Part shown: positions 58,983 through 62,535 of the stretch, piece after piece | How positions within the stretch are numbered: the stretch's first letter is position 1 | Layout: every line of letters starts with the position of its first letter | From: Spirogloea muscicola | Taxonomy: Eukaryota; Streptophyta; Zygnematophyceae; Spirogloeales; Spirogloeaceae | Assembly (NCBI GenBank): GCA_009602725.1 | Contig: WELB01000105.1 | Coordinates: 429,596 to 492,130 of the forward strand | Reading direction: 5' to 3' | Length of the DNA stretch: 62,535 nucleotides | Notes under the pieces: model-generated | Told to the model about the DNA's origin: nothing | What the model saw: only the letters and a program-made list of their open reading frames with translations | The model's database searches: none | Made by a program: the position numbers and the translations under genes

Positions 58983-60145
58983 GGGCATCTTGGTGAGGAA
59001 ATGCCCTTGCTCATGGAGCTTATAATGGCTTCTTCCATCTTGATGAGAAGCCCACGGACTCGTTTGCCCGTTAAGCATGAGTGTTACCGTGATCTGAAAA
59101 TGACAAGCAACCCTGCAACTCTCAATTTCTTTCCGATACTTAACGTCCACCTCCATGACTTGTTTAGATCAGCTGGTAAAGATAGGCAGTGCAGTACTTG
59201 ACAATTGAGTGCCACCCTCCAGACCTGCGGCTGCTCAATAGGGGATATTGAGCACCCAGTGGCCACTTGAGTGGCTGCGAGCTTTACTGCTTCTGGCCCC
59301 TTAGAATATTGGTCGTGCTTTTCCTGAGCTGGCCCAGTGTAGCCCTCGCCCTCTTCTGGAAGAGACTCTCCTTGTTAGGCACAACCTAAGGGCACGAGGC
59401 AGCAAACCTTGCTTTGATGATCCTTCAGCAGGGACTGGATTGGAGCAGAATGAAGCAGCATACAATGCAAAGGGTCACTTAGAAGTAGCCATTTGCAGCA
59501 AGAAGATGCAGGAGACACGGAGAATGTGTTGGCACAGTCTTGAACAGTAAGTCATCAACTTTCACAAGACGTGTTCCAGTGGACACTATGGTCGTGCACA
59601 GCAAGGAGTCACTTGTACAACCTTCTGACACTCGGGGTGAGATTTCGACATCCCAGATCCCAAAGGGTCTCAACGCAGCTATTCTATGCACGTCAAAGTA
59701 TAAGTATGGGGCTAACCATGCTTTTATACTAGGTTAATCGCATCTTCGGACTGGTCTTCACGTATGGTCAACCTACAGAGATAGCTGACAGCTCATCAAC
59801 AGCTTCATTGCCAGAAGCAATGCATAAGTCGTGGGGCTATACTTCTATCCACAAAGCCTGTTAAGCAGGCCCTGAGAAGGGCTACCGTATTAATCCAAAA
59901 AGCCCAGTGAACAGGCCCTGAAAGTAGCAACTGCTCCCTCGCCATTGTCTCCTCTAAGTGTGCTTAATCTGTGCCCCAGGATCGCAAGAAGGCTACTCTC
60001 TATATTCCTCATTCCTAGGGGCCATGCGTTTTGAAAGCTGAGACTGTCAGCTTGAGGTGAATGACATGTCCACAGATTGACCCCATGAGAAGAGGGCAGG
60101 CAGCCAGAGCCTGGGTTCAGGTGTTGCCTGCAAGCCATTTGGACC
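58983..60145. other. Intergenic region with one retroelement tail
   Basis: At 59216-59253 the plus strand reads PPDLRLLNRGY then TGA, followed by a weak hairpin (GAGCTGGCCCAGTGTAGC). This matches the inverted copy at 30725-30790 (GAGCACCCAGTGGCCAC shared). No gene was supported in the remainder; it lies between the convergent 3' ends of the helical protein and the response regulator. Confidence 0.55.
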
Positions 60146-62535
60146 TTATGTATCGTACCTCGTCGTGTTTGCCTCATACTTGGACCTTGTCGCTGAGTTG
60201 CTCTGCTGACTGCTCATGTAGTGATTGAACAGCATGGAGGACTGCGCGTGGGCGCCACTCAGATCGACGCTGCCCGGCTGGTTGATGAGGTACGCTTCAG
60301 CTTGCGACAGGTCGCCAAAGTTGCCGGAAGTGCCCTCGCCCAGGCCGTCACTGCTGGCTGCCGTGCCGAGCGAGCCTGGCAGCGGGTGGGAGCTCGGCAC
60401 CCCCATCAGCTGGCCCATGCCCGGCACAGCCTCTCCCAGCGCATCCGAGCCGGCAGTTGCAGCCAGACGCTGTCGCTGTGACTGCTCCTGCTGAGCCTGC
60501 ATGAGCATGTTCAGGTCGTAGGGTGACAAGGCCTGTAGCTGCGAAAGAGTGCCACTGCTGCCATCGCCAACGCCGCCAAGTACGTTGCTCTTTGACGCTG
60601 TCGTTATGCCCTCGAGTCCAGTGAGCATTGTAGGCTGCACAGGACTTCCATCCAGGCGCTGCAGCTGCTGTAGCTGGGCGAGCGTTGCAAGCGTCCGAGA
60701 GTCGATCTCGCCCATGCTGGGCCGTCCATAGTTGGTCCTCTTTGCAGCCGGCTGCAACGTCGCAGGGCTGCCCGTGCCTGAGCCAAGGTTTGCGCTGGAC
60801 TTGGTCTGCACTGCTGCCTGCGAGCCGCGGCCCCCAGGCTGGATCTGCATGACGCCGCCCTTCTCTCCCTCTCTGGACGCCTGGAACGAAGCCACGGGAT
60901 GGGGTTGCGGCTGGACCCCACTCAAGCGCTTCAGATACAACCGGTACTTCTGCAGTGAGCAAGCCAGCCAGCCACCGCTCGACAGTCAGCCAGGATCAGG
61001 AATAAAGGACATCTATACCCAAGCCATGAGGACCAATCCGTGCCACGTGCTAGGTAGACTCCACGGGCATGCCAGAAACACCTCAAAGAACACTGCAACC
61101 ATGCCTGGATGCCTAGCAGCTCAGCACCCCGACAAATCGTGCTGGCAAGAACATACTTCCACGAGAGTGAGGAGGTCACAGAGAGCTCTCTGTGAATGGG
61201 ACACAGTAAGGTTCGAAAGGGACCAGCGGTAGGACCTGGAGGTGACTAGCCACATTCTCGCGAGTCAAGCCAGTCACATTCATGATCTCCAGTATCCTTT
61301 TAGGGACAGCCTCTGCACCAGAAATCTAGTTCAGCGCGAGCACAAAACAAAAGATTGACAACCGACAACATGAACTGATTCATTGTCCCAAAAGCAGACA
61401 TCTGAAGCTGGTGACAAAACAGTCTGTGCTGCATTGCTGAGGCGTGCTCCTGCATTCCAGTGCATGAAGAGCAGGCAGATGAGGGTCCGCACTCTCTATG
61501 CCGAGCTCATTCACGGCGTTGACAAACTGCTGGTGCAGCTCAACGGACCACACGACACGCGCCTTCTTGAGGCCGTTGGGCTCCTCAAAAAGCTCCTCAG
61601 CAAATCTCTCCTCGGCGGACTCGGCCTCTGGCTTGCGCTTCCGGGTCGAGGACGTGAGCTCCTGCTCCTGACTATCAGGCAGCCGGCTCTCGTCCCACTC
61701 GCCGTGCCCGAGGACGTCGTCGCGCTGGATCTCGCGCGTCTTCTTCCGCACCACGTGCTGCCAGATGTTGCGCAGCTCCTCCACGCGCACCGGCTTGATG
61801 AGGTAGTCGCAGGCGCCGTGCGTGATGCCCTTCATGACCACGTTAGTCTCCCCGTAGGACGACATCACTGCAGGGGGGCGCACCGCAGTTGCATCACGTA
61901 AGGCCCTGCATAAGCGCCTTCCCACAGCGGCAACTTGACCCAGGAAACAACCACTTTTTGCTCCTATGGCAGCGCAGGACCGCCGTCAGGGCTCTCTCGG
62001 TCCGACCCCTGTCTGTGTACACGCCATGAGGCAGGTAGGGCCTTCCTCGGGCACGACGTGCGGGTGAAGGGAAGATGGCAGGCGGGGACTCACTGATGAC
62101 AGGGAGGTCGAGCTCCAAGCCGATGAGCTCCAGGAGCTTGAAGCCGTCCATTTGCGGCATGTTCACGTCGCTGATGACCAGGTCGAATTTGTCCTTGTTC
62201 TCCCGCAGCATGTTCAGCGCCACCATGGGGTTGCTGCACGTCGTCGCTGCCAGCACCGCCGCCCCACGCAAGGAGGTGAGGGCAGGGCGCAGACTGCAAC
62301 ACGGCCAGCTGTCTCGGAGCTCCGGCACTGAGAGGCCGGGCGAGGCAGCGCTGCCGGGACGGCGGCGCTTCTCGCCGCCGCCGCCGCCGCCACCAGCAGG
62401 GGCGGCACAGAAGGGCGCGCACCGTGGTAGGAGCAGGCGCGCAGCATGCGGTCGAGGATAGTAAGGCACAGGATGTCGTCGTCCACTACCAGCACCCGCA
62501 GGCCGGCCGGGAAGGCGTCCAGGGACCCCGCCGCC
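60146..62535 (-). CDS. Type-B response regulator (receiver plus GARP/Myb), 5' partial
   Basis: Output transcription factor of a His-Asp phosphorelay, as in plant cytokinin signalling. The gene runs off the window end. Receiver: [20 protein letters not shown] with the acidic pair, [40 protein letters not shown] with the phospho-acceptor Asp, [20 protein letters not shown] and [20 protein letters not shown] with the conserved Lys. After an acidic linker the GARP domain reads [25 protein letters not shown], then [20 protein letters not shown] with ASHLQ, then [10 protein letters not shown]. Introns split it at the usual SHLQ-KYR point. The C-terminal exon (60955-60146) is Gln/Gly/Ser-rich, as in activation domains. 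All receiver residues needed for phosphorylation are present. Confidence 0.93.

Overview
This window looks like nuclear DNA from a green-lineage alga (chlorophyte or early streptophyte). The reasons are as follows. Genes are GC-rich and broken by many short GT-AG introns. The gene set is plant-like: a type-B response regulator with a GARP/Myb domain, a CML21/22-like calcium sensor, a plant-style LRR protein, a plastid-type TPR protein, and a tryptophan-pathway enzyme with a transit-like leader. No bacterial operon structure, rRNA, CRISPR array or convincing tRNA was found. The order has two assembly gaps (20594-20797 and 42459-42742) and three isolated Ns, all but the first gap's right side lying in C or CGG/CCG tracts. 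Gene spans below include introns; splice sites were read by eye.

Layout. 0.8-2.0 kb: armadillo-repeat gene (+). 2.3-3.7: phosphoribosylanthranilate isomerase (-). 4.5-6.6: LRR gene (-). 7.7-9.5: repeat-derived DNA. 10.5-12.4: classical protein tyrosine phosphatase (-). 12.5-13.05: unknown membrane/coiled-coil ORF (-). 13.8-17.2: TDA3-like FAD oxidoreductase (+). 17.3-20.0: retroelement fragments. 20.8-25.4: MOCO-sulfurase-like PLP protein (+). 25.9-30.3: alanine/glutamate:glyoxylate aminotransferase ending in a peroxisomal signal (-). 31.4-33.5: ribonucleotide reductase small subunit (+). 34.8-39.0: large protein with repeated fascin-like beta-trefoil units (-). 39.6-40.9: CML (+). 41.2-42.5: TPR gene (-), with a duplicated last exon. 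42.9-46.3: WDR74/NSA1 (+). 46.6-48.0: weak hypothetical gene (-). 48.4-51.1: WDR53-like (+). 51.2-57.1: nested non-LTR retrotransposon cluster containing one intact reverse transcriptase/endonuclease ORF. 57.4-59.0: unknown coiled-coil gene (+). 60.1 to the window end: type-B response regulator (-, 5' end outside).

The genes do not form one pathway; they are housekeeping functions (dNTP and tryptophan synthesis, photorespiration or amino-acid exchange, ribosome assembly, calcium, phosphotyrosine and two-component signalling). Two larger patterns stand out. First, many genes sit as divergent pairs that share a short, very GC-rich, CGG-repeat-bearing promoter. Second, the intergenic DNA is built largely from 3' ends of one family of non-LTR retrotransposons, recognisable by a conserved C-terminal peptide (SDLxxLTRGY-stop) and a hairpin GGCTGGC..CAGCC in the 3' UTR.
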